Positions 1 to 13,379 of a stretch of 64,000 nucleotides of DNA are shown here, piece by piece. Location: positions 83,781,753 to 83,845,752 of the forward strand of contig CATQJL010000223.1 of assembly GCA_958299035.1 (NCBI GenBank), in the 5' to 3' direction. The notes below the pieces were generated by a model. It had not been told where the DNA came from. It ran no database searches and saw only the letters and a list, made by a program, of their open reading frames with translations. The position numbers and the translations under genes were made by a program. The stretch's first letter is position 1, and each line of letters opens with the position of its first letter. This DNA is from Cylicocyclus nassatus (lineage: Eukaryota; Nematoda; Chromadorea; Rhabditida; Strongylidae).

Positions 1-1756
1 ATTTCGTTTGAAATATTGGTAGAACGCCCAATAAATAGCTGTAAATGTTGACGACATTGAAATGGAAGATGAATAGCTACACTCACCTGAAAATGGGATG
101 TCCCTCAAAAGCGTGGGCATCCAACCTAGGTAAAAGCCTCGTATGCCATTCTTTGCTACTGTCACTCTCAAAGCTCGTCCGATATCTGTCAAATCGAAAG
201 ATTGACAGAGCCATCAAAAATCACAAGTTTTGACGCACCTCGATAAGTTAGCTGTTCGCTTTGCATCTTTGTTCGAATCATTTCCAGCGGACTAACAATG
301 GTGGCTGCTGTCGTGCGCGCTGTTGCACCAGCAACCGTAGCTGCTGACCACTCGGGTGGACACCACAATTCTGGTGTCAACTTGCGTCGACGGTATAGCC
401 TGCATGCAAAAAAAAGTGAAAAAGAAGGAATGAATGCAAACTCAGACGCAACACACCTCTGCATGAATTTAGAATATAAAGTGTCATATAAAGAGTAATA
501 GAAGACGGTAGCAGGTATAGCCATGACTCTAGAAAAAGCAAAACATCAACATTTTGGAATAAGTCAACTGCAAAGCATTTGAAGAACACTTTAACTCACA
601 GCGTAGGTGATAAGCCACTCCAAAGTGACTTTATGCCTTCCTCCCGTGTTATTTTTACAAATGCATCCTTAACTACATCTTATTAATGATTATCAAGAAT
701 AGTAAAAGTAGTTTGATTCAACTCACAATTGTCCCAGAGAAATTACCAGGCCGTTGGTACCACACGCATGGCTGACGATGCTCACATGCAGTGCACACAT
801 GTTCCATCAAGCCGTTATAAAAATAGAAGCACTGTCCTTTTGGAAAGGGATGGTGCTGCTGTTGTAGCCTAATTTTCACTACATCCATTGGTGTCACTAA
901 AGAATTTGATTAAGAGAAAAAATCACCTCATCCAAGTTTAAAACTGCAAAACATTTTCAGAAAAAATATGCTTACAAAGTACAATTGTTACACCGGTCGC
1001 TGTAAAAACATGGGGAGTCTCTCCTTCGCAGAATGAAAAAACACCATTTAAGACAAAAATATGGAAAGCAGTTGGTAAAATCTGGCAGTTTCTCAAATAT
1101 CGTCACTGATTGACCAAACAAAATAAAAGAATTTGAAAAAGTAGGTGCACAAAAAGAGCATGGTCCTAAAGAATCGCCACCGCTGAACAGATAGAATTTC
1201 TAAGAATGAGAGGGGAAATTTTCAAAGACAAAAATGGAAAGCATTATGCTTAAACCTAAATTAAGTTTTTGAATAATACTTACTCAGCAATGAAGTTACT
1301 ACAGCACCCGTAGCAGAGGAAACAATTTGTTGGAATATGGAAACAGATGGTCCGGGCATGTCGCAGCATTCTTTCTCAGTACCTGAAATATAGGTAAACA
1401 GCAAGGAAAACATGTAATGAAAAGCCGTGTAAAAAACAAATTTGAGAGGAAAATGAATATGGAAACAGATATGGCCGACAGGCTCCGCCTCACCGTAAAC
1501 CGCCGGTCCTCGAAAATGCGCTTCAACAACGAGGAGAAGACCGGCAGTCTGCACAGGGAGAACCTATCGACAGCCGTCGTATATACTCCGAAAATTTAAC
1601 TAGAGTAAAGGCGTACGATATAGCAGCAAAAAACTAATCCACAGATTCTCTATGAAATAATAAAGTAACAAAGAAAGTGGGTTTACCTTTGCCACCGATC
1701 ATCGCCGACTGGATTGTTGAAGGAGATGAAGAGCTCGGTATCGATTCTTCAGACAT
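1..1756 (-). CDS. SLC25A39/40: Mitochondrial carrier, SLC25A39/SLC25A40 type (3' end outside window)
   Basis: Eight minus-strand exons can be joined in phase: 1756-1687, 1382-1284, 896-727, 667-600, 528-457, 399-239, 185-87 and 38-1, giving about 259 residues before the window ends (family members are about 340-360). The protein starts MSEESIPSSSSP. Visible carrier features are TPMDVVKIRLQ (first PxD/E signature), the insert FYNGLMEHVCTAC typical of SLC25A39/40, DAFVKITREEGIKSLWSGL, AIPATVFYYSLYD, then SPLEMIRTKMQ (second signature) and RALRVTVAKNGIRGFYLGW. In vertebrates and yeast (Mtm1) this inner-membrane carrier family supports mitochondrial glutathione import; that role is taken from the family. 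The ATG lies 9 bases behind an acceptor (TTTTTAG at 1766-1772), so the start is well placed. It follows the leucyl-tRNA synthetase on the same strand with 604 bp between stop and start. Only the last carrier repeat is incomplete. Confidence 0.93.
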
Positions 1757-1765
1757 GGCGACCTA

Positions 1766-1772
1766 CTAAAAA
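1766..1772 (-). promoter_or_regulatory. Probable trans-splice acceptor of the SLC25A39/40-type gene
   Basis: Read on the minus strand, TTTTTAG precedes TAGGTCGCC-ATG. No upstream coding exon fits, so this acceptor is most simply a spliced-leader site (an intron in the 5' UTR is the alternative). Confidence 0.5.
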
Positions 1773-2360
1773 CAGTATTGGTCATCCAAAGAATGCACAT
1801 TATGTATATAAAACTAACGGAAGATGAGAATGAAGCGAAAGTTTCAACCAAGCATCAGCGTGCACTACGCTCACTACTGGCCTGGAAATCCTGTTCACTG
1901 CCTGTACCTAATAAACAACTGCGATTAGCACTACGCCACAGCAATAACGTCTGACGTCACTAACGATCATGAAACAACACAGGTGACCAAAAAGAATGAA
2001 AAAAAGAAGCGCATCCAGTGTGCTTCATAGAAGTATGTGTGGAAACTTTCAAATACTTGTCGTTTCGACGTTAGTAATGAACTGCTATCTAAACAGCAAC
2101 CATATTTATCGAAGACCAAAAGCTCGCATAGGATGAGAAAAAAGGAACAACAAATTGCTCGAGCAAAGGGTATAACAGAGTGTGTTACCTAAGCAAAGGC
2201 CAACAACATAACAAGATAGATTCAACCAATAAGATGCATCCGAAAACAATCCTAAGTGGGCAACCATAACAAATCTCAAACAGACCGAAACAGGAAGGAG
2301 AATAAATAATAATTGTCGAAACGTCTCTGGGAGTAAGAAACAAGCAAATTTGTAATTATA
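1773..2360. other. Intergenic, between LeuRS stop and carrier start
   Basis: About 590 bp without a coding exon on either strand. It must hold the leucyl-tRNA synthetase 3' UTR and poly(A) site. I see no repeat structure or RNA gene. The short spacing and common strand leave open a two-gene operon (LeuRS then carrier), though 600 bp is long for a nematode intercistronic gap. Confidence 0.5.
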
Positions 2361-5300
2361 TTACTGCGCTACATAAACGATAGTATCACCGATGGGATAT
2401 GACTTTCCGTTGTCACTAACCAAAACTTCTTTCTTTTCCGTGTCAACAGAGAAAATTGCTGGAAAGAGCAAAGTAAATAGCGATCAAAGCTCCGTTCGAT
2501 TACTTTCAGCTGCTAAGTAAATAACATACCACTTTCTTCTAGCTTCTCATTTATTGCAAGAGGATCAAGACAGCTTATCATTTTCCTATTGCCTCCAACT
2601 GGATCCTTATATCGCCATAAGGAAACATTGAATCGAGCTAAAATAGCAAAAGTTTATGGTGAGTAACAAGGTGAACCCATGAAATCAAGTGAGATGTGGA
2701 TTAGAAAACAACTAATCCTAGAACAACTGCTGCTAGTTTTTAAGGAGCAGAAAGAGAAATGACAAATATCTTGAAAAAATTGTAGAAAAAAATGAACGTA
2801 ACAAAAAAAATGAAGAAAGATGGATTATAAGCAATGGTAAGTAAGAAAAGGAGAAAAAGTAATTAACGCATGAACTAAGGGGATCAACTCACGTTTGATG
2901 GACTTATTCAGCCTCCGCAGCTTCCGAGCTACTATTGCCACCGAATCTCCATCCATAACTTGCACATTCACATCGAACAGCGCATTTGCCACATGTATAT
3001 TTCTGGCAATTATGTTGACACCCTCCTGCAATCAAAAGTCAATCAGTCGTTCATAAACAACCTCAGCATCGACTCACCCTTGGCGGGTAAAAGTGCATCA
3101 ACGGGGCACCGGGAACAACTGATTCTGATATACTCGGTTCAACATCAGCTTCGTCAGTGTATTTGATCGTAAATCGATCGAGTTCTAAGGAGTTCTCAAT
3201 ATAATCGCGATTCTCAAGCAGAACAGCAGCCTAAAAGTGCATGTTACAATAAGTGAGACATATTCGGGAAAAAGCAGAAACAAGATAGCGCGGCTGCATT
3301 TAAAAGGTCATGTGGGAGTTAAATGATAAGATACGAGCGACGTAACTTTCTCCATACTACGTAAGCCTTGCAGTCCTTTGCAGCCAAAAAATCAGGGACA
3401 AAAAGCATTCATCTGAAAAGTGACTGCAGATCGTGTTTATTTGGATTTTCTGGAAAGTAGCATCAATTTTGCAACCATGCGCCATGCATGTGTTCTGTGA
3501 TGTTGACTAATTCCAAAGCTCAGTTACGTTTGATGCGATATCGCAAATGGCCAGCAAAACAGAAAAAAGTGTTCAAAGGGAATTGCAACAAAAAATAAGA
3601 GTTGAAATAAATATTCCAAATCAAAGCATATATCATACATAAAGTTTTTTTACGGCAGCCCCAAATCAAATTACGCGCATGATGGCCTTCCCTACCTGAT
3701 CAAATGCACATGCAGTTGCCAGTGCGGCCATCCCTTTTTGCTCATACTGTTCCTTTACCATCTGCACAAACGGCATCGCTTTCTTGAGGAACTTCTTAAC
3801 GGCTTCTTCTTTCGCGATCACTTGAGAGATGGTTTTATTATCCGGCAGTGCGCCATTGTTCTCGTTAGCGCTCTTCTCTAGGATTTGCAGGATGGTTTTC
3901 TGCCACGTTGGGAACTCCTTAGCCACATAAATCACAGCTTCTGATGGAGGCTCTGTGAACGCATTCTTCTTTTTTGAACTCATGGAATTTTTCACTCTTG
4001 CTCGGAAGTCTACCATAACATCACGCATGAAGTCTGCAGCCTAAAAGTTTGCTTGACATAGAAAGATGACAACAAACAAACGGAAGCCTGAAAATCTCAC
4101 TTTGACCAAGGACTCGTCTACCGGCTGTGTTTCTGGCCATTTTGCACACACTATAAGCTCATTCTGAAAATGTTCTACAGTAGATGTGTTCGTAAGAAAA
4201 TCCAAAACAAAAGGCTATTACCTTCCCAAGAATCTGCCAGATCTGCTCTCCGATATGCGGGCATATGGGAGAAAGAATGAGAGATTGTGTTTCGATAAAT
4301 CGAAAAACTAGCGATTCATTCATAGCAGCGTCTTGACCACCACAAAGTTCTCGATACATGTCACGAAGGGCCTACAAAACAAAAATCAAAGCGACAAAGA
4401 TGAGATATATATGAAAATACTTGGAAGTCAAACCATCGCAAGATTATATGAATAAGATAACGCAGTGAAAAGAAAATAATACTCACCTGATACTCGAAGA
4501 ATGCATATTTCAGAGCTTCCTTGAATAGAGTTTGTTCATAGTTTGCCGCACAAATCTGTATGTTCTTGTCCATCTCGGTTGCAAATACACGATCAGCAAA
4601 TGTGGTTGGTTCACCCTTGCGCAAGCCACCCTCCTTCCTCAAAGCTACCTGAAAATTAGTGGTGAAAGAGTCATCTAAATATATTCATCTTCTGAACTTC
4701 CCTACCATGTCTTTAACCCAATCGATCATATTATACAGGCGTAGAACAGCTGCGTCAGCCATGCTGAACACAAAGTTCGCATCCTCAACAGCATCTCCAG
4801 CATCCTACAGGACCAATATTAATCACCCAATGATAAGCTAAAAAAGTTACACTTACCGCAAGGGAAAGTCGCATTCCATCAGCAGAAAATGTTTCAATAC
4901 CTTCTATCAAAGTCATGAAGTTGCCAGTATTTTTCGACATCTGGAAGTATGAAACATCAATCACGCAAGAGATGAATTACCACGATAGAGTACTTTATTT
5001 TTACTGGGAATCATTCCTAGTAATCACTTTGTTATTAACCATCTGTTGCCAATTGGTCAAGAGTGCCACGATATCTTAATCTTTCGAGCTTATTCCACAA
5101 AAAAAGCACTGATATTTCGGAGAAATTCGAGTGCTTAGAGCTGGTGACATGGAAGATAATTTACAAAATTAAGGGAAAAGTATAAACAAGTCAGTGTTGA
5201 AAACACTCAAAATCCATCAAATTAAAAACATTACAAAAATTATGAAACATCATATACCACTGACCTTTTCGTTATTCAGAAGTAGATGCCCATTCGCTCT

Positions 5301-8300
5301 AATACTTTTCGGCCACATTTCCGGCTGATCTGGCCATATAGCAACGTGGTTATACAAGAGATACGTAAGATGATTCTGGACTAGATCTTTGCCGGATACT
5401 CGCATGTCTATTGGATACCTGAACATTTGCTTACATGCTTCACAGATAAGTTTAAGCAGGTTAACAGCAATTCGTGGGAACATCATATGAATTTCAAAAT
5501 TAAGAAAACGCACCAGTACAAAAATTCTTTCCTAAGTGCCTTGAGAGTATCTTCTGGCACTGGCATCTTGGCTGCATCATAGGGCGCTCCGAGGAAGATA
5601 TAATCCCACACTGGTTCAGTCATCTGCTCAGCTCTGAAAAAAAAAATCATGACAGATGGCCACAATCGATATAGATCACAAAAATCATGACGTGATTACA
5701 AGAACTGATGATGATAAATGAACTGACTTGATGCCTGCCGGTCCAACAACACTTCCATCCAGTGAGCCTTGTTGAAGCAAATGAGCGACTGTATAGTAAG
5801 CATTGTAGATGGTAGAATCAGAAAGCGATTCTATCAGGTACTGTGGATCCCACGGCAGTTTCGTTCCTGTGCAGCAGATTAATCCGAGAGCAAACAAAGT
5901 GACGAAAACCTTAACTCACCAAGCCCATAGCTTCTAGAGCAAGCATGTTCGTGTAGCCAGTCAATGGTCGCTTCGAAATTACGGCGGACCTAATCGATAT
6001 CATATTTTAAAAATGCAAAAAATAGCCTTGCTAGAATGCCGTGGTCACCTGGCAAGCAAAAACAATGCAATGGTATAAAAGCTATGGATGCAACAAAACA
6101 AAATATGATGCAAACCTCATCACTGTAAGTGTTCAGCTGTGCTAATGCCTTCTTTGTCTGAGCTTTCCATTCTGGATCACCATAATTGAGGTACCTGAAG
6201 CAAAGTTTCTGAACGTGCATTTCTCAAAAAATGTGGAACAAAGGAGCAAAAGAATAAAAAAGAATGGAACAAGCCGTATGAACATACCACTGGTCGCATA
6301 GCGCCACAACACACTCATCACCACTGCGACTTATGATCTTCTTTTCGGGTTCAACATATCTAAAAACAAAATACTATGAAAAGACTGAAGCAATTAAAAT
6401 TATTCGATAAAAGAAGTTCGGTAAACAAAAGAGTATAGAGAGGTTAAGTTGCAAGCAACAATCAACTAGTCAGTGGTTTAATATAAGTTCTTACCATCAC
6501 TACATAGCAACGACTGCGCTTACTTTTTGGCAAGTCCTTCGGCAATCAAATCTGTTTGAATGATTTTCTTCACATCCGCAGTCTTCTGTCCAGCATACTT
6601 TCCAATGATCATGACCTGGATATGGAATTTTAGCAGACATACATGAACGCAAGCACGGATTCGCTTACCCCATCATAGAATCCCTTCAGGTACACTTCCT
6701 TCTTCGCTTCTTCCAACTTATCTTTCTCGTTTTGAGACTCGATCTTCAGTTTCCTGCACATTTCTACTGCAGCCAAATTACCCAGCCCTTCTATCTCAAT
6801 GATGGGCACCTGCAAAGAACATGATTGATGTTCTTACGTTGCTTTATGTAAGAACGCACAGGGTCGAATGGCAAGACCATTTCGTCGGTAATTCCATATT
6901 TCTCCCTTAACGGCTTTTTCTTCTTCAGATCTGTTAGAGCTGCATAATCGTCAGGTGAGTCAGAGGGCACAGACGTTACGACGCCAGTTCCTGAAAGATC
7001 AGCATATAGAAATATTATTTCACAAAATACAAAAAGAGAACTCCACACGTTAAAAATTGTAAAAAACAGCGTGCTCACTGCTAGCATAGAATCATCTACT
7101 AACCCTTATCATCCTTGATCGTCAGCATAGGAAGAGCATAAACTTTCGGATATGTTGCTAGAGGAGCAGACAGAGCAGCACCGAGAATCTTACTGCCAGG
7201 GAACTACAAATGCAAATTAATGCATGTCTACTTTTTGAAAAACATCTGCAACTTTACCTTCTCTAATCCATCCACGTAATTCACAACACCATTTTCGGCA
7301 GTAAGACCTTGATAGCACATATTTCTCGCAGCTCTGCAAAAAAGAAGACATCTCGACACAGGTATATCAAAAAACATTAACAAACCTTGAAGTTGCTATG
7401 AATACCATGTCTTCTTTCTCTCCAGCATAGAATGCAGAATACTGAATATCCGGGTGGATGTAGCAGTTTGTTTGTCCATACATGGTTTCAGGTCGTAATG
7501 TGGCAGCGACAAGGTAGATGGGCTTAGTAACGTTGGCAAGAATTGCAGGCTTTGGATCGAGTACCTGTAAAGAAAGGCCATGCCTGGAAAGTACCTTTAG
7601 CTATAGCAATGGTTCCCGAGAGTAGAGCAATAAATTTTGGCAAAAGTGATAGATTTCATACATTTGGAAAATTAGATACCTGCAGCTGAATTAAAGTGTA
7701 TTCCTGAGGTCCAACACCTTCACCACTGGACCGATCATGATCCATACAAGGTTGCCCGTCCCTTGGTGAGTAGATTGTGTACCTGAAAATGAATGTAGAA
7801 AATCAGCAAAGCTAAGTAATGCTGTAGAAAGACGCCGTTCAAAAACGGAACTTCGGAAAAAGTGGTAAAGTACCTTTTACCAAAGTCAATCTTTTTAGCC
7901 TCATGTAATTTGCCAAATTGCCATCGTACAAACGAATCATAATATGGATTCGCATCCGTGGTGATGAATGAGCGTCGCCAATCCACCTGAACTACAATGT
8001 AGAGTCAATATGCAAAATCAAGATTTCTTATTGTTATGATAGGTTGGCAAAAGAAAGCAAAGATTGGATGAAAAAAGAATGGTGAATGCCTCACCTTCAA
8101 TCCCATTTTCTTCAGATCAGACGTACAATGTGGTGGGAAGTATTCCAGCCAATGATCAGTATCAGCGAACTTCTTTATCTCTTCATCATTTAGTCCCAAA
8201 GATTGCATGATTTGCCATTGGTACTTGGATGATCCAGTCTTGGCCACTAGCTTACTCTAGAAAAAAATGCAAAAATTTGAAATCTTAAAGGCAGCGTCCA

Positions 8301-9575
8301 GACAAATCTGGGCCTATGGGGATCTCACTTGAAGGGTAATCTTAGAGCCCTAACTAAACACTGCCCAACGGCAGCTCAAATGGTGAGCTCCCAGTTGAGA
8401 TACTCGCCTCCAAACTGGACCCCGGGATCGTATTAGAATGGATTCATGGCGCGACACATCAGTTTCATGCGGGACCACGCCTGTTGCGCCATGAATCCAT
8501 GCGAATACGATCCCGGGGTCCAGTTTGGAGACGAATATCTCAACTATGAGTTCACCATTTGAGCTGCCGCTTAAGCGGTTCTTAGTTAGGGCCCCAAAGT
8601 TACTTTCCACAAAAACCCCGTATGTTCACATTTGCCTAGAAGCTGCCTTTGATAAGGAATTCAACTCCGCAAAAAATAGTATAGCATCATTGCAAGAAAT
8701 GCTGAAGCATAGTAAATGGTCGTACAAATCTTTTAGAAAAAGCCTCAGCGATCTTTTCTTCCTGGAATTGATGGAAGCCCACTTTTGGGAAAGGTAGAGT
8801 TATGATCAGGAGAAGGAAAAGAAAGCTTGGTAAACCATGAAATGCACCTACCTTCTTCCCTTTACTCTTATCCTTCGTGATCTCATCGAGACTAGACACT
8901 TCCTCTTTGGGCGCTTCTTCTTCATAAGTCGGGAATCTTCAAAATAAAGTATAGCACAAAAGAGAATTAGATAAGATATGGAGAAACAACCAGAGAAGGA
9001 CTTAAAAAGTCCTGATAACGTTTCAACCTTCAAAAACATACTTCGGTGGACAACCAAAGTCCTCCATCTCTCGCTTCAGCTTATCAGCGCAAGCCTTGAT
9101 GGGCATGCCAGTGCAATGAAAACCGAAAGGAAACAGACATCTCTTCCCAGCCAAGCGTTGATACCCAACAGCAAACTGATACCGAGTCACTTATGTTCAT
9201 GAATGCGAAGAAAGCTAACGATCAGACTCTACCTCGCATTTTGATATAGTGAACGTGTGTCCGAGATGAAGACGTCCGTTCATATAAGGATACGGGAAGG
9301 TAACCAGATATTTCTGGGCTCCACTAAAATAATGATATTCAAAAAAGCTTATTTTAATTCATAGTTACAGACTTTTTCAGAAAATGGCATGTATAATTTA
9401 TACTTGCCTAGCGCTTAAGAATCTCTGTTGAAAAAAGTAATGAAAGTAGTTAAGAAACTCACTCATCAACAGCATCCGCTTCAAAAACTTTGTTTTCTTC
9501 CCAAAGTTTTTGTATCTCTGCTTCCTTTTCGAGTAGCTGAGCCACCTTCTTGCGCTCTTTTCCAGCGCCGGCCAT
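2361..9575 (-). CDS. lars-1: Cytosolic leucyl-tRNA synthetase (complete, 29 exons)
   Basis: Charges tRNA-Leu with leucine in the cytosol; class I aminoacyl-tRNA synthetase of the archaeal/eukaryotic LeuRS type. Twenty-nine exons join in phase from ATG 9575 to TAA 2361 and give 1182 residues (human LARS1 is 1176). Exon upper ends: 9575, 9323, 9175, 8936, 8256, 7986, 7782, 7564, 7333, 7203, 6990, 6809, 6615, 6359, 6194, 5989, 5866, 5633, 5418, 4940, 4804, 4648, 4371, 4163, 4040, 3230, 3025, 2637, 2458. Seen: class I HIGH motif as HLGHTFT (exon 2), [14 protein letters not shown], the editing-domain stretch [15 protein letters not shown] (exon 8), [12 protein letters not shown], and the KMSKS region as KMSKNTGNF across exons 19/20, with Asn at the last position. 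Exons 11/12 are separated by a 50-bp intron. An acceptor at 9592-9598 in the 5' UTR suggests trans-splicing. The final exon ends VYVAQ-stop. Confidence 0.97.
8289..8648. mobile_element. TTAA-flanked MITE in LeuRS intron 4
   Basis: A 360-bp imperfect inverted repeat begins AGGCAGCGTCCAGACAAATC and ends with its complement before GCTGCCT. TTAA flanks the left side and TTGA the right. Inner arms share GGGCCCTAACTAA-type sequence and a second dyad around CCCGGGATCGTATT. The same terminal motif recurs at 23024, 34426 and 34731. TTAA plus AGG ends resembles Kolobok/T2-type MITEs; that family assignment is inference. Confidence 0.75.
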
Positions 9576-9598
9576 GTTAAGCCTTTTTTACCTGCAAA

Positions 9599-11948
9599 GA
9601 CAAACTTTCCAAGACGAAATGTGTCTAAAAGTGAATGTATAGTAGTCAGAAGGAAAACGGAATGAATATTGAGGCAATCATGTACGCAAATTTTCGTGCG
9701 CCCTCACGTAATATTGCAGAAGATGCAAGTGCATTGCAGTTTGCCGCGAAACACATGGATTGGAAGACCTTCTAATAGGGTGAAGCCTGATTTAGACTTC
9801 TGAGTGTGCAATTTTCAGCTCTCACAGTACCGGCAGTAGTGAAAAGAAGAATGAGAAAACAGTGATAACCGGGCTTTTTCTCTGCACATGAAGTAATGAG
9901 TTCAATCCAGCTACAGTCGACTCGATTTTCCCCTCAGTGTGCTTGCGGTGCCAGGAAAATGCAGTAAAATTTGTGCGTGAACAAGTAGCCGCGCCAGTAA
10001 TGCAAGCATTTTGCGCGCGCAAATGATTGGCGTCAGGCGTACAGTCTGTGTCTACGATGTGCTCTTTCCAATCAACAGAAGGCTGTGCAATGCCCAAGGG
10101 CTGTGGATGCGTAGTTGAAAAGGGAGCACCGCACAATCACCACATTTTCCCTGCACAGCGAGAACACTACTATACTGAGCGGGAAACGTATGTACATACT
10201 CGACTGTAGTCCTACTTCATCGGGTCAGTACTGAAGGGTCTGCGTGTCAGTATTGCTAGCCGTGGGAAGCGGGGCGACGTTTTTTAGATGGGAGTGATAA
10301 AAAAAATTCTTTCAAAGGCATGGCTGTAGCCATGAGCTAAACAATTTTGCAAATCTTGTAAATCTTCAAAACTCTTTTGATCTTTACTGATTGATCCATA
10401 AGTCTTGCAAAGAAGATACGACGATTGTTTCAAAGTGTTCGAAAAAACTTGCTGATATAGATAGTAAAAAACTCGTAATTCATAGCTATTCGTGAATATC
10501 TACAATCAGTGTCAACCACGTTCTCCCCTTTCTGTAGCAACTACGCATCCGCAGCGCATGGGCATTGCGTAGCGTTCCGCGCGATGCTTACATTTTGTAA
10601 AGGCCCTGTATGAGAAGGCGCAGAAGCAGTATTGGTTGAGCGGGTGCGAAGGCGACGCGCGTGTCCTCACTGTTGTAAATCCTGCGCCTTATGCGCTCTG
10701 CGGCTAATAAAGCCGTGTTTGCGCTCAAAGATAATTGCGCCTGTCATGCAGTAGCCTATACGCTCAGAGGCGCGACCGCGTACGTGGCACAGGAGAGATA
10801 AATTCAAAAGAATTCGTTGAACTGAAGGAAGTTACTATTTTCATGAATCCTGGTGCCAGAATTATGCTCAAAGGGTTGAATGGACAAAGTTATGCATTGT
10901 TTGTAAAATCTGCTCAAATTGTGCAGGAGATCTCATAGGTACATCCGCAACGCACAATAAAGACCTCGAACATTTTTTCTAAGATAGAAATTCAGTTTTC
11001 TAGCAAGATGGAGAGTAGGTAGCTCCCGAACATGCGTTGCATAGTGCGGGGATACCATGAGGGCATACCGGAAACAGACTATAGGCGTCGGTGCACGGCC
11101 TCCACATATCCATCGTTGACTCCCACATGCTGTTTATTTGTGGGGAGTTTTTAATTTAAAAAATGCAATATTTTTGGGTTGGCAAGAACCGCATCAATTG
11201 TCTATCATGAATCTTATTGTTATAGTTGGTGTTCATAAAAATACATAGATTTTTATTCTGACTTATCATATATGCGGTGTCAGTTCTTCGCGCATGTTTA
11301 TTGAAAGAATTTGTATAATAGCATGCTTCTGTGGGAAACTTGTGACGCCACAATAACTGCAGCAAAATCCCAAGCACATCAAAGAAATCAATAAAATTTG
11401 ATTTTTGTGAAAATCGGAATGAAAAACAGCACAACTATCAAGTACATTCAATGCATATCCTACAAGCGATTTGCAAAAGAGTTTGCTCTGTAAAAAAAAT
11501 TTTCCGCAAATTTTGTACTTACAGATAAACTGTCTCAATCACACCTGTTAATTTAATCGCAAGTTATTAATAAAATCACAGTAAACTCCATATGGAAAAA
11601 ACTCGATTTTGTGAACAACTACGTTAAAAAATGTTTACTTTATATGGAAAAAACTTGCTTTTACGAACAATTACGGCCAAGAATGTTTACACTTATTTGA
11701 TAATTCTTCTGAATTTATGCATCAGATCTAACTATAATAGTCTAAAGACTAAAACATACAACGGGGATAATGAAGACAGTTCACGTGTGGCTCTAAGCCA
11801 ATCAAAATCTATTCTGCTCTGATACAAACGAAATTTACAATATGGAATTATCGAAATGGTCAGTTGTTATACATACACGATGCAAGCGAATTAGGCATGG
11901 AAACACTTGAGTTTAGAAGGCCACAGAGATTTCGGGAATGTAGATAAT
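9599..11948. other. Intergenic region upstream of LeuRS; no gene seen
   Basis: No exon with splice sites and a convincing protein is visible. The first few hundred bases should hold the LeuRS promoter. Bases 10650-10760 match, in the opposite orientation, a copy at 37605-37712 (shared block around GCGCTCTGYGGCTAATAAAG). Bases 11581-11690 contain an imperfect tandem duplication of a roughly 60-bp unit with TATGGAAAAAACT in each copy. Confidence 0.5.
10650..10760 (+). repeat. Dispersed repeat, copy 1
   Basis: Contains CACTGTTGTAAATCCTGCGC and GCTCTGCGGCTAATAAAGCC. An inverted, diverged copy lies at 37605-37712. No open frame or terminal repeat is obvious, so the class is unknown. Confidence 0.6.
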
Positions 11949-13378
11949 CTATGGGAAGAATACTCGGTCTTCTTCTTCGTCATCGTATGCGTCACCAATA
12001 AATCCGCCCTTCTTGACGATGTGCAGTCTGTGTGGACCCATCCGCCAATTGTGCTTTGCACCGAACTGTAAGTAAAATAATTTGTAAAGAGAAGGTACTT
12101 GTCCACAGAATGTGTCTATGCTGAAGGCAGAGTCATTTAAAAAATCGTTTGATTTTCGCCCAGTACCGCACTCTTTCCCAGCGCACCAATCCGCGTGCTA
12201 CGGTACTGGGCGAGAGGTCAGAGCTGAAAACTTTGGCTACAAAAATCGATTCAGTTTCTCTCTTCCACCTGAACAAAACCTTGCGTTGAATATTATGAAA
12301 AATAAGCACGAAGCTTGGCTACTCAAACATGCTGAAAGTTTCCTCCATTTGAAAGCGCAATTCTTGAAATTTATTTTTTGCCAGACTGTTTTGTAGTACT
12401 AGTCACAGTGCAAACATCAAAGCGAAATCAGAAATTCGCCAGAGGGGGGGGGGCGTAGGCTAGATGCTGCCTTATATAAGATTTTTAGTAGGTTAGAAAG
12501 ATCAATTAGTTTAAGATTTTTTCTTAGCCGTATAAGGTTTTCAAGCATGTTTGGTCTTCTGTTTGAGTCAAAATGCTATTCTTAAGGGCTCAAACCCCTT
12601 TTTGAAGATCCTACCGTAATCCCACAGTAACAAAGAAAGGAGATTCCCTCCCGACCGTAAATCTAGGTTGAAGCTAGCCTTACAATTTCTAAGATTTCCA
12701 AGAGTTTACGACCTCGTACTTGAAAGAGGGGCAATCAAAAGGTTCACTCGAATTCAAAAAATTTCCTAAGTACACCAGAAAATGAACTTATCACATATGT
12801 TTAACTAGAGGCCACAGAAGAATATGGCAGCCTCTAAACGGGAAGGGAAAAGTGGAGAAAGGATAGAGTGTTCAATGCCTATTTTGCAACTTATTTTTGC
12901 TACTCGATCAAAATTACAGCAAACTTGTTAACCTGGCCATTACATGAAAGTATTATAATTGTATAGAGCTCACTTTAGCTAAATGTAGACATCAGAGTCA
13001 TTCCGTTAGACAACTAGCACTGTAATGAGTATCTGTATTTTTTTTTAGTAGAATCTGTAGAGGAGAGAGACCTGAGAATTTCTCCACATAGTAAGTATTT
13101 GAAAAATTTCGCCCCTAGGGCAAGGCAAAAGAAACAATTTTGTATCTGCCGCTCAAGAAAAGGCACTAATGTATTTTTTCATAAAAAACATTGGTAAAGC
13201 CACATTTCTTGTAAACGTCAAAAAAACCCACTTTTTCAAACTGTGTGAAGTCGTCGTATTTGCTAATGCAGAAGAAGTTAATGATGAAGAATGAGATTAG
13301 AAATAGTGTGACGCCAAAAATTGCTGCTACAACAACGGGTCCAAAGTAGTCGATAACTTCGAAATCCTGTTTTGCCAT
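11949..13378 (-). CDS. Hypothetical small single-pass membrane protein, two exons
   Basis: Exon 1 (13378-13232) starts at an ATG directly after an acceptor (CTTTCAG), as in trans-spliced worm genes, and encodes MAKQDFEVIDYFGP followed by one hydrophobic segment (about residues 14-38) and a polar tail. Exon 2 (12065-11949) begins after TTACTTACAG and encodes FGAKHNWRMGPHRLH, then a Gly-rich turn and a very acidic end (DAYDDEEEDRVFFP, stop). The exons join in phase 0 through a GTGGGT donor, giving 87 residues. Without that intron exon 1 would read on to a stop at 13166 and give about 70 residues. I do not recognise the family. Exon 2 looks coding because of its composition and clean acceptor; the link between the two exons is inferred. 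Confidence 0.5.
12540..12725. repeat. Degenerate copy related to the 18806-19485 element
   Basis: Contains AAACCCCTTTTTGAAGATCC, TACCGTAATCCCACAGTAAC and TAGGTTGAAGCTAGCC. These parallel, in order, the right half of the element at 18806-19485. Ends are not recognisable. Confidence 0.5.
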
Positions 13379-13379
13379 C

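Noticed and set aside
9822..10136. Minus-strand frame just upstream of LeuRS
   Set aside because: No splice sites, no recognisable domain, and it lies where the LeuRS promoter is expected.
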